A stretch of DNA of 64,000 nucleotides. Origin: Opitutales bacterium (GTDB lineage Bacteria; Verrucomicrobiota; Verrucomicrobiia; Opitutales; Seribacteraceae). Shown piece after piece: positions 9,041 to 16,834 of the stretch. Positions within the stretch are counted from its first letter, which is position 1; every line of letters begins with the position of its first letter. The position numbers and the translations under genes are program-made. Location of the stretch: the NCBI GenBank assembly GCA_029254745.1, contig JAQWWZ010000033.1, positions 45,830 through 109,829 on the forward strand, read 5' to 3'. A model generated the notes under the pieces. The model was not told where the DNA came from. It saw only the letters and a program-made list of their open reading frames with translations, and ran no database searches.

Positions 9041-9379
9041 TTAATCTTTTTTAGAGTCCTGTACGGGTAACTCAGGCTTTGAAAGTTGTTGTTGAAGGAT
9101 ATTAGAAACACCAAAACCACCTCCACTTGCAACGCTCTCGGATATGGCATCAGTGAAAAAGTGACGGTACATTCGGTGGGCCCCGCCATCTTCATTGAAA
9201 ACGCCCTTGAACATTGGTTTGAGAGCTTCTTTAAGAAATTGCTTTACGAGCACAGATTCAAATTGTTGACTAACTGCTGCAATTTTTTGGTTTTCAGATG
9301 CGTTTTTAGAGTGAGCCATCTCCATGAGCATGGAAGTGTCCATTCCCACATATTTATTCCCTGCGTCGTTTATTTCCAT
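9041..9379 (-). CDS. flgJ: Rod-binding protein FlgJ (rod-cap domain only)
   Basis: This is the N-terminal rod-cap half of FlgJ, without the C-terminal muramidase domain found in gammaproteobacteria. The motif QFESVLVKQFLKEALKPM followed by HRMYRHFFTDAISESVASGGGFG is the rod-binding signature (FE..fl..mlk.M..t......g...Y...ld..la......G.Gla). The ATG at 9379, giving MEINDAGNKYVG, was chosen because it directly follows the flgI stop; the upstream extension to 9418 lies inside flgI and is unlikely. Length is 112 aa. A separate peptidoglycan hydrolase would be needed for rod passage; none is seen here. Confidence 0.88.
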   Translation of the reverse strand: MEINDAGNKYVGMDTSMLMEMAHSKNASENQKIAAVSQQFESVLVKQFLKEALKPMFKGVFNEDGGAHRMYRHFFTDAISESVASGGGFGVSNILQQQLSKPELPVQDSKKD

Positions 9380-9380
9380 G

Positions 9381-10496
9381 TTAATTAATGATAAGCTCGG
9401 CCTGCAAAGCCCCTGCATTTTTAATGGATTGAAGAATGGATGTCATCTCTCTGGTTGTTAAACCTAGCTTGTTGAGTGCTGATGCTAATTCATTTACAGT
9501 AGATGCACCTGGAGGGTCCAACTCATCAAGTGACTCAAATCGTCCGACTTCTTCGATTAATTCAGCGTTTTCCCCTTGTAATACTTGCGTAGCACCTTGG
9601 GAAAATGGAAGCGGTTGGCTCACACCTGTGGTAGGGTTGAGGAAAAGAGTGATATTACTGCTACTTACTGCAACCGGAGATATGCGGACATTCTGAGTAG
9701 CAACAATTGTACCCGTACGCTCGTTGATTATGACACGGGCGGGGATGTCAGGCTTCACATCGATACCACCAATCGCAGCGATGAAATTCGTGGATTGTCC
9801 CCTGAAATTCTGGGGAAGTCGTACATTAACTACTCCTCCATCTTCAGCAATGGAAGTACCAGGGTAAAATTTATTGATCGCATCTGCAATTTTAACGGCT
9901 GTTAAATGGTTGGGCGCACGAAGAAGAAGGTCGAGTGCGCCTGCACGCAAAACTTTGCTTTCAATTTCTTTCTCCACCAAAGCACCATTGGAAACAATAC
10001 CAACTGTAGGATGATTAACTTGCACATTAGCACCTCCCGCATTTCCCGCTGACAAACCACCTATGGAAACTGCACCCTGTGCGACGGAGTAAACCTTACC
10101 GTCTGCTCCTTGTAAAGGGGTTTGAAGTAAAATACCACCCTGTAGAGAATCTGCATTACCTATGGAAGACACAGTAACATCCATCCTTGACCCTTCTTTG
10201 GCAAAAGGGCCAATGTTTGCTGTGACCATGACTGCAGCAATATTTCTTGATTTATCAGCCTTGTCAGCTCGAATCCCGAGCCTTTCAAGAGAATTAAGTA
10301 TGCCCAACTCTGTATACTCGATTCTTGAATCGCCCTGCCCTGCCAATCCAGTTACAATGCCATAACCAAAAAGTTGGTTGCTTCGAGCACCACGGATATC
10401 AGTAAGATCCTTGATCTGTGCAGCATACGATGAAGAAACCCCGATCAAAAATACGAAGAAAAAGGTTGTTCGAAAAAATGTTAGTCTAAAATTCAC
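9381..10496 (-). CDS. flgI: Flagellar P-ring protein FlgI
   Basis: FlgI forms the periplasmic P ring around the rod. The 371-aa protein has a Sec signal peptide (FFFVFLIGVSSSYAAQ, cleavage likely after SYA). The classic start of the mature protein follows: IKDLTDIRGARSNQLFGYGI, then VTGLAGQGDS. The C-terminal part carries the late family motif on elements of LNKLGLTTREMTSILQSIKNAGAL. It sits between flgH and the flgJ-like gene, five nt after flgH. Length and motifs are normal for the family. Confidence 0.96.
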   Translation of the reverse strand: MNFRLTFFRTTFFFVFLIGVSSSYAAQIKDLTDIRGARSNQLFGYGIVTGLAGQGDSRIEYTELGILNSLERLGIRADKADKSRNIAAVMVTANIGPFAKEGSRMDVTVSSIGNADSLQGGILLQTPLQGADGKVYSVAQGAVSIGGLSAGNAGGANVQVNHPTVGIVSNGALVEKEIESKVLRAGALDLLLRAPNHLTAVKIADAINKFYPGTSIAEDGGVVNVRLPQNFRGQSTNFIAAIGGIDVKPDIPARVIINERTGTIVATQNVRISPVAVSSSNITLFLNPTTGVSQPLPFSQGATQVLQGENAELIEEVGRFESLDELDPPGASTVNELASALNKLGLTTREMTSILQSIKNAGALQAELIIN

Positions 10497-10501
10497 TGCG
10501 T

Positions 10502-11149
10502 TTAGAATGGGTTGATAATTGCAGCAAGTTTCTGGTACCAGCTTTCCTTTTGTGCATCATTGAGGCTGCCTTTAGACACAAATTCTATTTGTGCATCTGC
10601 AATATATTGGGACGAGACGATGTTGCGGTAACGAAGACCATCTTTGAAGCCAAACCCGATATCTTCTTGCCTGACGATACCTTTGAGCACGGCGTAATAA
10701 CTCTCACCTGAAAAAGTAACCATTCTTGCACCTTCGAGAATGAGGTTTCCATTGGGGAGAACATCAATAACCACTACGCTTACTCGGCCCTTGAGGTCTT
10801 GTGTGTTAGCGATGGAACCACCACCTTGATTCGAAGATTTAGATTCGATTTCAGTTCCCGGCAAACCACCATTATGGGTGCCCATTTTGCTGTTGGCAAA
10901 AAGGAATTGGTTCACCGCATTTTCGATTTGTGACTGACGATTACGGACCGAATTTTGAGATGCAGCAAGGGATGAACTTTCAGAAACATCAATCGTAATT
11001 AAGTCGCCTACTGTGTAAGCTCTTTTACCTGCAAAAATGCTACGCTGTGAATTTGTGCTTTTATTCCAAAGCGATGTGGCATTTAAATTACAGCTAATCA
11101 ATAATACTAGAGATAGCCAAAAAGAAAGGTGTGAGGTTCGAGAAATCAT
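10502..11149 (-). CDS. flgH: Flagellar L-ring lipoprotein FlgH
   Basis: FlgH builds the L ring in the outer membrane and is lipid-anchored. Residues 1-20 form a lipoprotein signal with a lipobox LLISC (Cys20). The family core follows: SIFAGKRAYTVGDLITIDVS, LKGRVSVVVIDVLPNGNLIL, and EDIGFGFKDGLRYRNIVSSQ leading to YIADAQIEFVSKG, the usual C-terminal strands. The ATG overlaps the flgA stop by 4 nt, so translation is likely coupled. Length (215 aa) is typical. Its presence is the strongest sign in the window of an outer membrane. Confidence 0.95.
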   Translation of the reverse strand: MISRTSHLSFWLSLVLLISCNLNATSLWNKSTNSQRSIFAGKRAYTVGDLITIDVSESSSLAASQNSVRNRQSQIENAVNQFLFANSKMGTHNGGLPGTEIESKSSNQGGGSIANTQDLKGRVSVVVIDVLPNGNLILEGARMVTFSGESYYAVLKGIVRQEDIGFGFKDGLRYRNIVSSQYIADAQIEFVSKGSLNDAQKESWYQKLAAIINPF

Positions 11150-11973
11150 AGGTGAACTTTTACGCTATTCTCATTGAGCACTTTGGCGTGAAAAATTTTA
11201 TCAGAGGATAAGTTTTTGATTTTGACTAATCCACCTTCGACTCCACTCTCGAGAGCCATACCCTTCATAGTCACATAAATACCATTTCCTGATGCAAAGA
11301 CATCGACTACTTTTCCTTTTTGAACAAGGGTAACTTTTGAAAGTTGGTTCCATCGAATGGCAGCATTTGATTTTACATTTGACGACAATTGGTAGCCAGT
11401 AAGTTTAGAGCTTGCAGGGACAGCACCAGCAAATTGTTTGAGCACATCGACTGGACGGGTTGTAAACATGGAGCCATCGAGACGGGCACCACGTGAAAAT
11501 TGCTTGTCGCTAAAAAATACATCTACATAGTGGGCCAACCTCACAGGCTCTGCAAAATTGCCCAATAACTTACCTTGATCCCAAATACTGAAACGAACAA
11601 AAGTACTGGATACTAATTCGTCCGGCATGCAATCGGTTATTTTAATGATAAAATTTGAACCGATTTCAAACGATCGCCAATCTCGAGTGAGGAATGAAGA
11701 AACTTTCCCTGATGCTTGATATCTGTGAGCTAGAACTTCACTAAGCTTTTTTTCAACCAAAAGGCGGTCAATAGTAACCTTACTTGATGGAATGTATTGA
11801 ACTTCATGGATCTTTAAGTTTTGGGCAGGAACAACGAATCCAGAGGTTTTTACAAATTCTTCCTTAATTGACTTGTTTTGCCCAAATGTGATGGGTTCGA
11901 GGAACCGACCAACTTCGCCTTGCAACACAGTTGATGCAATCAGGGCAAAAATGAGTATTAAGTTACTCGTCAT
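11146..11973 (-). CDS. flgA: Flagellar P-ring assembly chaperone FlgA
   Basis: FlgA is a periplasmic chaperone for P-ring assembly. The 275-aa protein starts with a hydrophobic signal segment (ILIFALIASTVLQGEV). Its C-terminal third has the SAF-domain pattern typical of FlgA: SMFTTRPVDVL, then NAAIRWNQLSKVTLVQKGKV, GNGIYVTMKGMALESGVEGG, VKIKNLSSDKIFHAKVLNEN. It is between flgG and flgH, overlapping the latter by 4 nt. The N-terminal half is divergent, as usual in this family. Confidence 0.9.
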   Translation of the reverse strand: MTSNLILIFALIASTVLQGEVGRFLEPITFGQNKSIKEEFVKTSGFVVPAQNLKIHEVQYIPSSKVTIDRLLVEKKLSEVLAHRYQASGKVSSFLTRDWRSFEIGSNFIIKITDCMPDELVSSTFVRFSIWDQGKLLGNFAEPVRLAHYVDVFFSDKQFSRGARLDGSMFTTRPVDVLKQFAGAVPASSKLTGYQLSSNVKSNAAIRWNQLSKVTLVQKGKVVDVFASGNGIYVTMKGMALESGVEGGLVKIKNLSSDKIFHAKVLNENSVKVHL

Positions 11974-11975
11974 CT

Positions 11976-12758
11976 TTATCTTTTAAGTTGATTGACACGG
12001 GCAAGCATATCGTCCGATGTCTGTATCGACTTAGAATTAATCTCGTAAGCTCGCTGAGCAATAATCATATTCACCATCTCCTCAACAACATTAACATTAG
12101 ACATTTCTAGGTAACCTTGCTGAAGGACACCGAAGCCGTTCTCTCCAGGAGCACCGATTTCAGGAGCACCGCTGGCTTCCGTCTCAGTGAATAAGTTACC
12201 TCCCTGTGCTTTCATACCTGCAGGATTTGGAAAGCGAACAAGTTCAAGTTGGCCAATGATTTGGCTACCATCCGCAGTTTCCACTGAAACCTCACCTGTT
12301 GGCGAAACAAAAACATTGGTTACCTCGGGGTCAATTTGAAGACCAGCAGCTAGAGGTAGAGCGTCAGCAGTTGTAATTTGACCATCTGGTCCGATTTTAA
12401 AAGCACCATCCCGTGTGTAAGCTTCCGTGCCATCTGGTTTTTCAACTTGGAAAAAACCTACTCCGTCGATGGCTACATCCATTTTTTCGCTAGTCTGTGT
12501 AAGCTGACCTTGGGTGAAAATTTTAGCAGTGGAAACAACTTTGGTTCCGTTACCCATTTCTACACCTGTTGGGATCACATTTCCTGCACCAGTCTGCCCT
12601 CCGGCTTGGCGAGGATTTTGGTAAAGAAGATCTTGAAACTCAATTTTGTTCTTTTTGTACCCCGTGGTGTTAACATTCGCAATGTTGTTTGATATAACAT
12701 TGAGATTGAGTTGTTGGGCCTGCATGCCTGTTGCTCCAGAATAAAGTGATAAGTTCAT
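11976..12758 (-). CDS. flgG: Distal rod protein FlgG
   Basis: FlgG forms the distal rod. The 260-aa protein has the canonical N-terminus MNLSLYSGATGMQAQQLNLN and NNIANVNTTGYKKNKIEFQD. The FlgG-specific stretch LYQNPRQAGGQ follows, and the C-terminal motif VEEMVNMIIAQRAYEINSKS then closes with SDDMLARVNQL. It directly follows flgF (10 nt gap), the usual arrangement of proximal and distal rod genes. Size matches the family; nothing odd is seen. Confidence 0.96.
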   Translation of the reverse strand: MNLSLYSGATGMQAQQLNLNVISNNIANVNTTGYKKNKIEFQDLLYQNPRQAGGQTGAGNVIPTGVEMGNGTKVVSTAKIFTQGQLTQTSEKMDVAIDGVGFFQVEKPDGTEAYTRDGAFKIGPDGQITTADALPLAAGLQIDPEVTNVFVSPTGEVSVETADGSQIIGQLELVRFPNPAGMKAQGGNLFTETEASGAPEIGAPGENGFGVLQQGYLEMSNVNVVEEMVNMIIAQRAYEINSKSIQTSDDMLARVNQLKR

Positions 12759-12768
12759 AATTTAAATG

Positions 12769-13530
12769 TTATTGGGTTTGCCCTAAAGTTCCGATGGCTT
12801 TACCGATGTTTTGATCAAAGGTCTGGATCATTTTTTGATTGGCTTCGTGAGCCCGAGAAACTTCAATGAGACCAATCATCTCCTCAATTGGAGATACATT
12901 GCTACTTTCGAGGTAACCTTGCATGATAGTGAATTGCTCCGGTTCTGCTGGCTCTGGGGTAACCCCTTCTTCCTTGGCTACAAAGCCACCACCGACTTTT
13001 TGTAAATCAATAAGTGGATCTTCGAAAACGAAGACCCCAACTTGGCCAATATTCTGACCATTTTGATAAATAAGGCCTTCTTTATCAATACTTAAGTCAC
13101 CACCACCTGGAACAGTCTGAATAGACGAACCTCCAACATCTGAGAACTCATGCCCCATGCTATTAACCATATTACCGTTGGCATTGACATAAAATTGACC
13201 ATCGCGTGTATACACTGGATCCCCATTGCCATTCATTAGGGCAAAAAAGCCGTCGCCGCGTAGGGCCATGTCCATCGGGTTATTTGTTTCCCGCATTTCA
13301 CCCTCATTAAAATCAACCTGGTTCTTCATCACCGGGAAGGAACCGGGCATTTCGTTACGAAGCCTGTCGTGAGTACTTCTTGCGATTTCCCCACCTTCAA
13401 CAGCTTCGAAACTTACTGCTACTTTTTTAAAACCAGACACATGGCTAGCAGCAATGTTGTTGGCAATTACATTTTGGTACTGCTCAAGCCCTCGTAATGC
13501 TGATGCGTTTTCGTATAATGACAAGTTCAC
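12769..13530 (-). CDS. flgF: Proximal rod protein FlgF
   Basis: FlgF forms part of the proximal rod. The 253-aa protein begins MNLSLYENASALRGLEQYQN with the rod motif VIANNIAASHVSGFKK and ends with the family C-terminus SPIEEMIGLIEVSRAHEANQ. The start codon is GTG at 13530, aligned with the MNLSLY start of the paralogous FlgG and with no other in-frame start nearby. A sigma-54 promoter motif ends 12 nt before this GTG, so the mRNA leader would be about one nucleotide. FlgF therefore probably heads a second flagellar operon running to csrA. Confidence 0.94.
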   Translation of the reverse strand: MNLSLYENASALRGLEQYQNVIANNIAASHVSGFKKVAVSFEAVEGGEIARSTHDRLRNEMPGSFPVMKNQVDFNEGEMRETNNPMDMALRGDGFFALMNGNGDPVYTRDGQFYVNANGNMVNSMGHEFSDVGGSSIQTVPGGGDLSIDKEGLIYQNGQNIGQVGVFVFEDPLIDLQKVGGGFVAKEEGVTPEPAEPEQFTIMQGYLESSNVSPIEEMIGLIEVSRAHEANQKMIQTFDQNIGKAIGTLGQTQ

Positions 13531-13541
13531 ACAACATGATA

Positions 13542-13557
13542 AGCAAAATGCATGCCA
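13542..13557 (-). promoter_or_regulatory. Sigma-54 (-24/-12) promoter of flgF operon
   Basis: The minus strand reads TGGCATGCATTTTGCT, matching the sigma-54 consensus TGGCAYG-N4-TTGCW at every fixed position, with the GG and GC dinucleotides exactly 10 nt apart. Counting 12 nt from the GC puts the start site near 13531, one base before the GTG of flgF. The 100-nt gap 13531-13630 has no other clear element. Confidence 0.8.
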
Positions 13558-13630
13558 TTCTTTTATTGTTTAGACAAAGAAAAAGGCGGCACTTTGAACA
13601 AGCCTCAAGGATTAACCAGGAGGTTGTTCA

Positions 13631-13903
13631 TTAATATTTGCAGCCTATTGTTAGAAGACGACCGTCCTCTAAGTGAATTACAATCTTTTGGGGAATATTA
13701 TCTTCAGTAACAACCTCAACTTTTGGACAATTGGCCTGGTCGTAAATTACTTCGGTCTTTAGGTTAGCGGAGGAATTGTCACCATCTTGATTTTTCAAAC
13801 TTTCCTTCTCCGAGGACTTCTGTTCAAGAAATGGCCTGAAGGAGGGTTTAATACCCTCTTTTGAATCTGATTTAACTCCTCGTCCTGAAAGATAACCTTG
13901 CAT
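13631..13903 (-). CDS. Small hypothetical protein between motB and flgF
   Basis: Not recognised. A 90-aa, hydrophilic, probably cytoplasmic protein. The first ~55 residues are Lys/Ser/Glu-rich and look disordered; the last ~35 (PQKIVIHLEDGRLLTIGCKY at the C-terminus) could form a small beta fold. It lies 32 nt after the motB stop on the same strand and ends about 75 nt before the sigma-54 promoter of flgF, so it is likely the last gene of the upstream flagellar operon. Length, codon use like its neighbours and a clean ATG support it being real; no function is proposed. Confidence 0.6.
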   Translation of the reverse strand: MQGYLSGRGVKSDSKEGIKPSFRPFLEQKSSEKESLKNQDGDNSSANLKTEVIYDQANCPKVEVVTEDNIPQKIVIHLEDGRLLTIGCKY

Positions 13904-13935
13904 ACAAATTATAATAGCAGTTCCCGTACCGAAAA

Positions 13936-14745
13936 TTATTTAAATTGGGCAAGGTCTTCCTTGCTCATATCTAAAACCAGGCTCAATTCAACCCTTCGGT
14001 TTTTGTCATGCTGGTTAGGATATCGGGTGTCATTTGGTTTCGTGTGTCCATGACCAGTAATTCTTTCAAGTTTCTCTTTTAAATCCCCGGCGGAATAATA
14101 ATCTAATGCATCCACTACTTCTTTGGCTTGTAATAAGGACATTTCCCATGCACCTCCTCCATTTCCGCTCCTGCCTGACTCAAGGTGATTAGTGTGAGAA
14201 TCAACTCGATATACAAGAACATGCTGGGACAGAAGCCATGACATTCTTAAGATAACCTTTTTACCGTGCGGAGTGAGGCTTGCCGAAGAGTTTTCAAAAA
14301 GAGGTTTATCATCCCCATGAAAAAGTACGACCTTCAGACCTTCTGAAGTTGCTTCTATTTGTATAACCGAGTCATCAATCTCATGAAGTTTAAGCCGCGT
14401 ATACCAGTCTTGTGCGATACGATGTAAAACATCGATATCTATCGATGTAGTATCGTTTGTATTTCTCATGGTGGTATCAGAGCGACCAACGATTTGATCT
14501 ACCATACTACCAGGTCTGGCGTCTTTTTGCTCAATTGGAGTCGATTTCGGAACACCAGCTTTGTAGGGATCACGAAAGAAACGAGTGGTCGCAATAATTA
14601 CTTCTTCATCTTGAGATAGAATCCAAAGAACAAGAAATAAAGACATCATGCCAGTAACAAAGTCGGCATAGGCAACTTTCCACGCGCCACCGTAGGCTGT
14701 AAATCTTTTTTTAGATAAAACCTTACTCTTGGGGATAAGGGGCAT
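13936..14745 (-). CDS. motB: Flagellar stator protein MotB (OmpA-like peptidoglycan anchor)
   Basis: MotB anchors the stator to peptidoglycan and carries the ion-binding Asp. The single membrane helix contains KVAYADFVTGMMSLFLVLWI with the essential Asp at residue 28. The Tyr-Ala-Asp-Phe context resembles proton-type MotB rather than sodium-type PomB. The C-terminal OmpA-like domain has the usual spaced elements (PLFENSSASLTPHGKKVI; a DSHTN in place of GHTD; NRRVELSLV). It follows motA by 27 nt. Length 269 aa is normal. Ion type is inferred from motif only. Confidence 0.94.
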   Translation of the reverse strand: MPLIPKSKVLSKKRFTAYGGAWKVAYADFVTGMMSLFLVLWILSQDEEVIIATTRFFRDPYKAGVPKSTPIEQKDARPGSMVDQIVGRSDTTMRNTNDTTSIDIDVLHRIAQDWYTRLKLHEIDDSVIQIEATSEGLKVVLFHGDDKPLFENSSASLTPHGKKVILRMSWLLSQHVLVYRVDSHTNHLESGRSGNGGGAWEMSLLQAKEVVDALDYYSAGDLKEKLERITGHGHTKPNDTRYPNQHDKNRRVELSLVLDMSKEDLAQFK

Positions 14746-14772
14746 AATTAAGGATTAAGGGTTGGTAAAGAA

Positions 14773-15633
14773 TTAGGCTCCTTTGGCCGCATCTTTACAT
14801 TTCTCTTCAAGTTCGTCGGCGGTAGGTTGAATTTGCTTATCCAATGAACGACGCCCAATTTCCACAGCCATAATCGGTGATAAACCAGTTGCAAATCCAG
14901 AAACAGTTCTTTCAACAATCCTGTAATATAAAAATTCCTGAGTTTGGTTAAGAGAAACAAGGCGTCCCAAGGGAATACCTATGCCGTAAGCAAGGAAAAT
15001 GCCTAGGAAAGTACCACTTAAAGCCGCCGCCACCTTGTAACCTACTGATTCTGGGTCTTCTAAATTAGACATCGTGTTGATGATGCCAAGAACCGCCGCC
15101 ACAATACCAACTCCAGGCAAAGCATCAGAGATCATCTCAATTGCCTTTACCGAGCGGGTTGCCTCCGCTTCCCTACTCTGCAATTCAGCATTTAAGATTC
15201 CACCAATCTCACCAGGTTTGCATCTTCCATCGACTATCGGTCTGAGGGAATTGCATAAAAATTCAACTAGACCAACATCATTTAAGAAGGATGGGTACTT
15301 AGTAAAAATAGAACTGTTTTGAGGGTCACTGACATGTTCGTCTAGCGCGGGTGTACCCTTACGGCGACCAAGCATGAAAAGTTCATAGAGTAGAACGAGG
15401 AGGTCTATAAACTTGCCTTGGTTAGCGATACCACCCTTGAAAGCCTTTAAAATATCAGACTTTAGACTCATGAGTACACTCTTCGGACTGGAGACGATGA
15501 GGATACCAAGTCCAATCCCACAAATAATCATAATTTCTCCAGGGTGGATTAGAGAAATCGGATTTCCTCCAGCAGTTACGAATCCTCCAATACAGGAGAC
15601 GAAAACGATGACCATACCAATAGCTAGTAACAT
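14773..15633 (-). CDS. motA: Flagellar stator protein MotA
   Basis: MotA is the four-helix stator subunit that pushes on FliG. The 286-aa protein aligns well by eye with classic MotA: cytoplasmic charges in YELFMLGRRKGTPALDEHV (Arg90 and Glu99, matching the torque residues R90/E98 of E. coli), Pro173 in DALPGVGIVAAVLGII, and Pro221 in FLGIFLAYGIGIPLGRLVSL. Hydrophobic segments lie at about 3-20, 33-50, 172-190 and 203-225. It follows fliA by 9 nt and precedes motB, so stator and sigma factor share a transcript. Confidence 0.96.
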   Translation of the reverse strand: MLLAIGMVIVFVSCIGGFVTAGGNPISLIHPGEIMIICGIGLGILIVSSPKSVLMSLKSDILKAFKGGIANQGKFIDLLVLLYELFMLGRRKGTPALDEHVSDPQNSSIFTKYPSFLNDVGLVEFLCNSLRPIVDGRCKPGEIGGILNAELQSREAEATRSVKAIEMISDALPGVGIVAAVLGIINTMSNLEDPESVGYKVAAALSGTFLGIFLAYGIGIPLGRLVSLNQTQEFLYYRIVERTVSGFATGLSPIMAVEIGRRSLDKQIQPTADELEEKCKDAAKGA

Positions 15634-15642
15634 ATTAAGTAA

Positions 15643-16449
15643 TTATTTAGAGTCTAATGTTTGAAAGTTTGATCGGAGACATAAAAGCGAATGTGATAGG
15701 ATTTGACTGATTCGACCTTCGGTCAAGCTAAAGATTTGCGCAATTTCTGACAACTTTAATTCTTCATAGTAATAAAGCATCAGAATTTTTTTGCTTTGAT
15801 CCGGTAACTCTTTGATGAGGTCGCGTAAAATTTTTACTTTTTCTGACTTTTCCACTCGATCGGGAGCAGATACATCTGTGGGGTCTGAGAGTGTTTCAGA
15901 TAAAGGTAAACAATCATCACTGCCTCCTTGTGAATCGGAAGATCCACCGTCGATGGGAATAAATGTTACGGGTTGTGTCTGCTTGAGCAACTTCTCGTAC
16001 TCAGATTGTGATAATCCCAATTCCTTTTTAATTTCTGATATCGAGGGTGTTCGGTTGTGCATTGATTCAAAAGCGGAAATAGTAGCCTGCAAAGATCTAG
16101 CTTTGGCTCTATTTGACCGTGGCAGGGAATCAATGCGCCTCAATTCATCCAGCAAGGAACCTTTAATTCGCAAAGTTGCGTAATTCCCAAAGGATTTTCC
16201 TTTTGTGGAGTCAAATTTATTAACCGCAACCACAAGCGCCCTCGCTCCAATACCGTACATATCTTCCGAATCGTAACTTTCAGGAAAGTGGTGCCTTAAT
16301 CTTGAAACGATAGATTTTACAAGGGGCAGGTAGTTTTCAATCCATTCACTACGGGTCTTATCGTCCTTCATGGCCTGCCTGTATTTTTCGGCAGCCTTCT
16401 CCATTCCTTTTAAAGAATAACCATAATCTGCTTGAGCTGGCATGGTCAT
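15643..16449 (-). CDS. fliA: Flagellar sigma factor (sigma-28 / FliA family)
   Basis: FliA-type sigma factors drive late flagellar genes. The 268-aa protein has region 2 (WIENYLPLVKSIVSRLRHHF, SFGNYATLRIKGSLLDELRR, DSLPRSNRAKAR, all typical of FliA/WhiG), region 3 (SISEIKKELGLSQSEYEKL) and region 4 with a helix-turn-helix (LSEIAQIFSLTEGRISQILS). It lies between a small membrane-protein gene and motA. Together with the two sigma-54 promoters it implies a sigma-54 then sigma-28 hierarchy, as in many polar flagellates; that is inference. No anti-sigma factor FlgM was recognised in the window. Confidence 0.93.
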   Translation of the reverse strand: MTMPAQADYGYSLKGMEKAAEKYRQAMKDDKTRSEWIENYLPLVKSIVSRLRHHFPESYDSEDMYGIGARALVVAVNKFDSTKGKSFGNYATLRIKGSLLDELRRIDSLPRSNRAKARSLQATISAFESMHNRTPSISEIKKELGLSQSEYEKLLKQTQPVTFIPIDGGSSDSQGGSDDCLPLSETLSDPTDVSAPDRVEKSEKVKILRDLIKELPDQSKKILMLYYYEELKLSEIAQIFSLTEGRISQILSHSLLCLRSNFQTLDSK

Positions 16450-16489
16450 TTAGCTCCTAGATTGTAGGTTGAAGTGCGTAGAATAGCGA

Positions 16490-16831
16490 TCATGACTGTA
16501 AACCTGAGTTAGCTAACCCTTTTTTGGTAGGATTTTTAAGCCTTGGACTGTTCTTTTTGGCAAGGATAGCAGGCTTTTTCTCTTGTCGAGCATGGTCAGT
16601 TGCCTGAGCGGAAATGGAGTCCTGAGCTTTAGCAGTTGGGGCTTTCAAGATCCCATTTAAAGCAAAGCCAAGAAGAAATCTACCAAATATTGAGAAAATC
16701 AAGCACCCTCCCGTTCCGTATACAAGGGCTGTAATGGTGTCCTTTTGAAGAAAAGAGGAAAACAGGAAAAAGATGACAAAGCCAGTAAAACCAGATAGGC
16801 AAAAGAAGAATTTAGCGTCGTCTTTAATCAT
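16490..16831 (-). CDS. Small two-helix membrane protein between flhF and fliA
   Basis: Not recognised. The 113-aa protein has two predicted membrane helices (about residues 8-29 and 34-58, the second rich in Gly and Phe) followed by a basic, low-complexity cytoplasmic tail (KKPAILAKKNSPRLKNPTKK). It starts 3 nt after the flhF stop. In many genomes this place is held by the FlhF partner ATPase FlhG (YlxH/MinD-like), but no P-loop is present here. A function in polar placement or stator assembly would be speculation; context only shows it belongs to the flagellar operon. Confidence 0.65.
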   Translation of the reverse strand: MIKDDAKFFFCLSGFTGFVIFFLFSSFLQKDTITALVYGTGGCLIFSIFGRFLLGFALNGILKAPTAKAQDSISAQATDHARQEKKPAILAKKNSPRLKNPTKKGLANSGLQS

Positions 16832-16834
16832 GTT

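Noticed and set aside
13904..13915. TATAAT just before the 90-aa orphan gene as a sigma-70 promoter
   Set aside because: No acceptable -35 box at 16-18 nt upstream, and A/T-rich sequence makes such hexamers frequent by chance.
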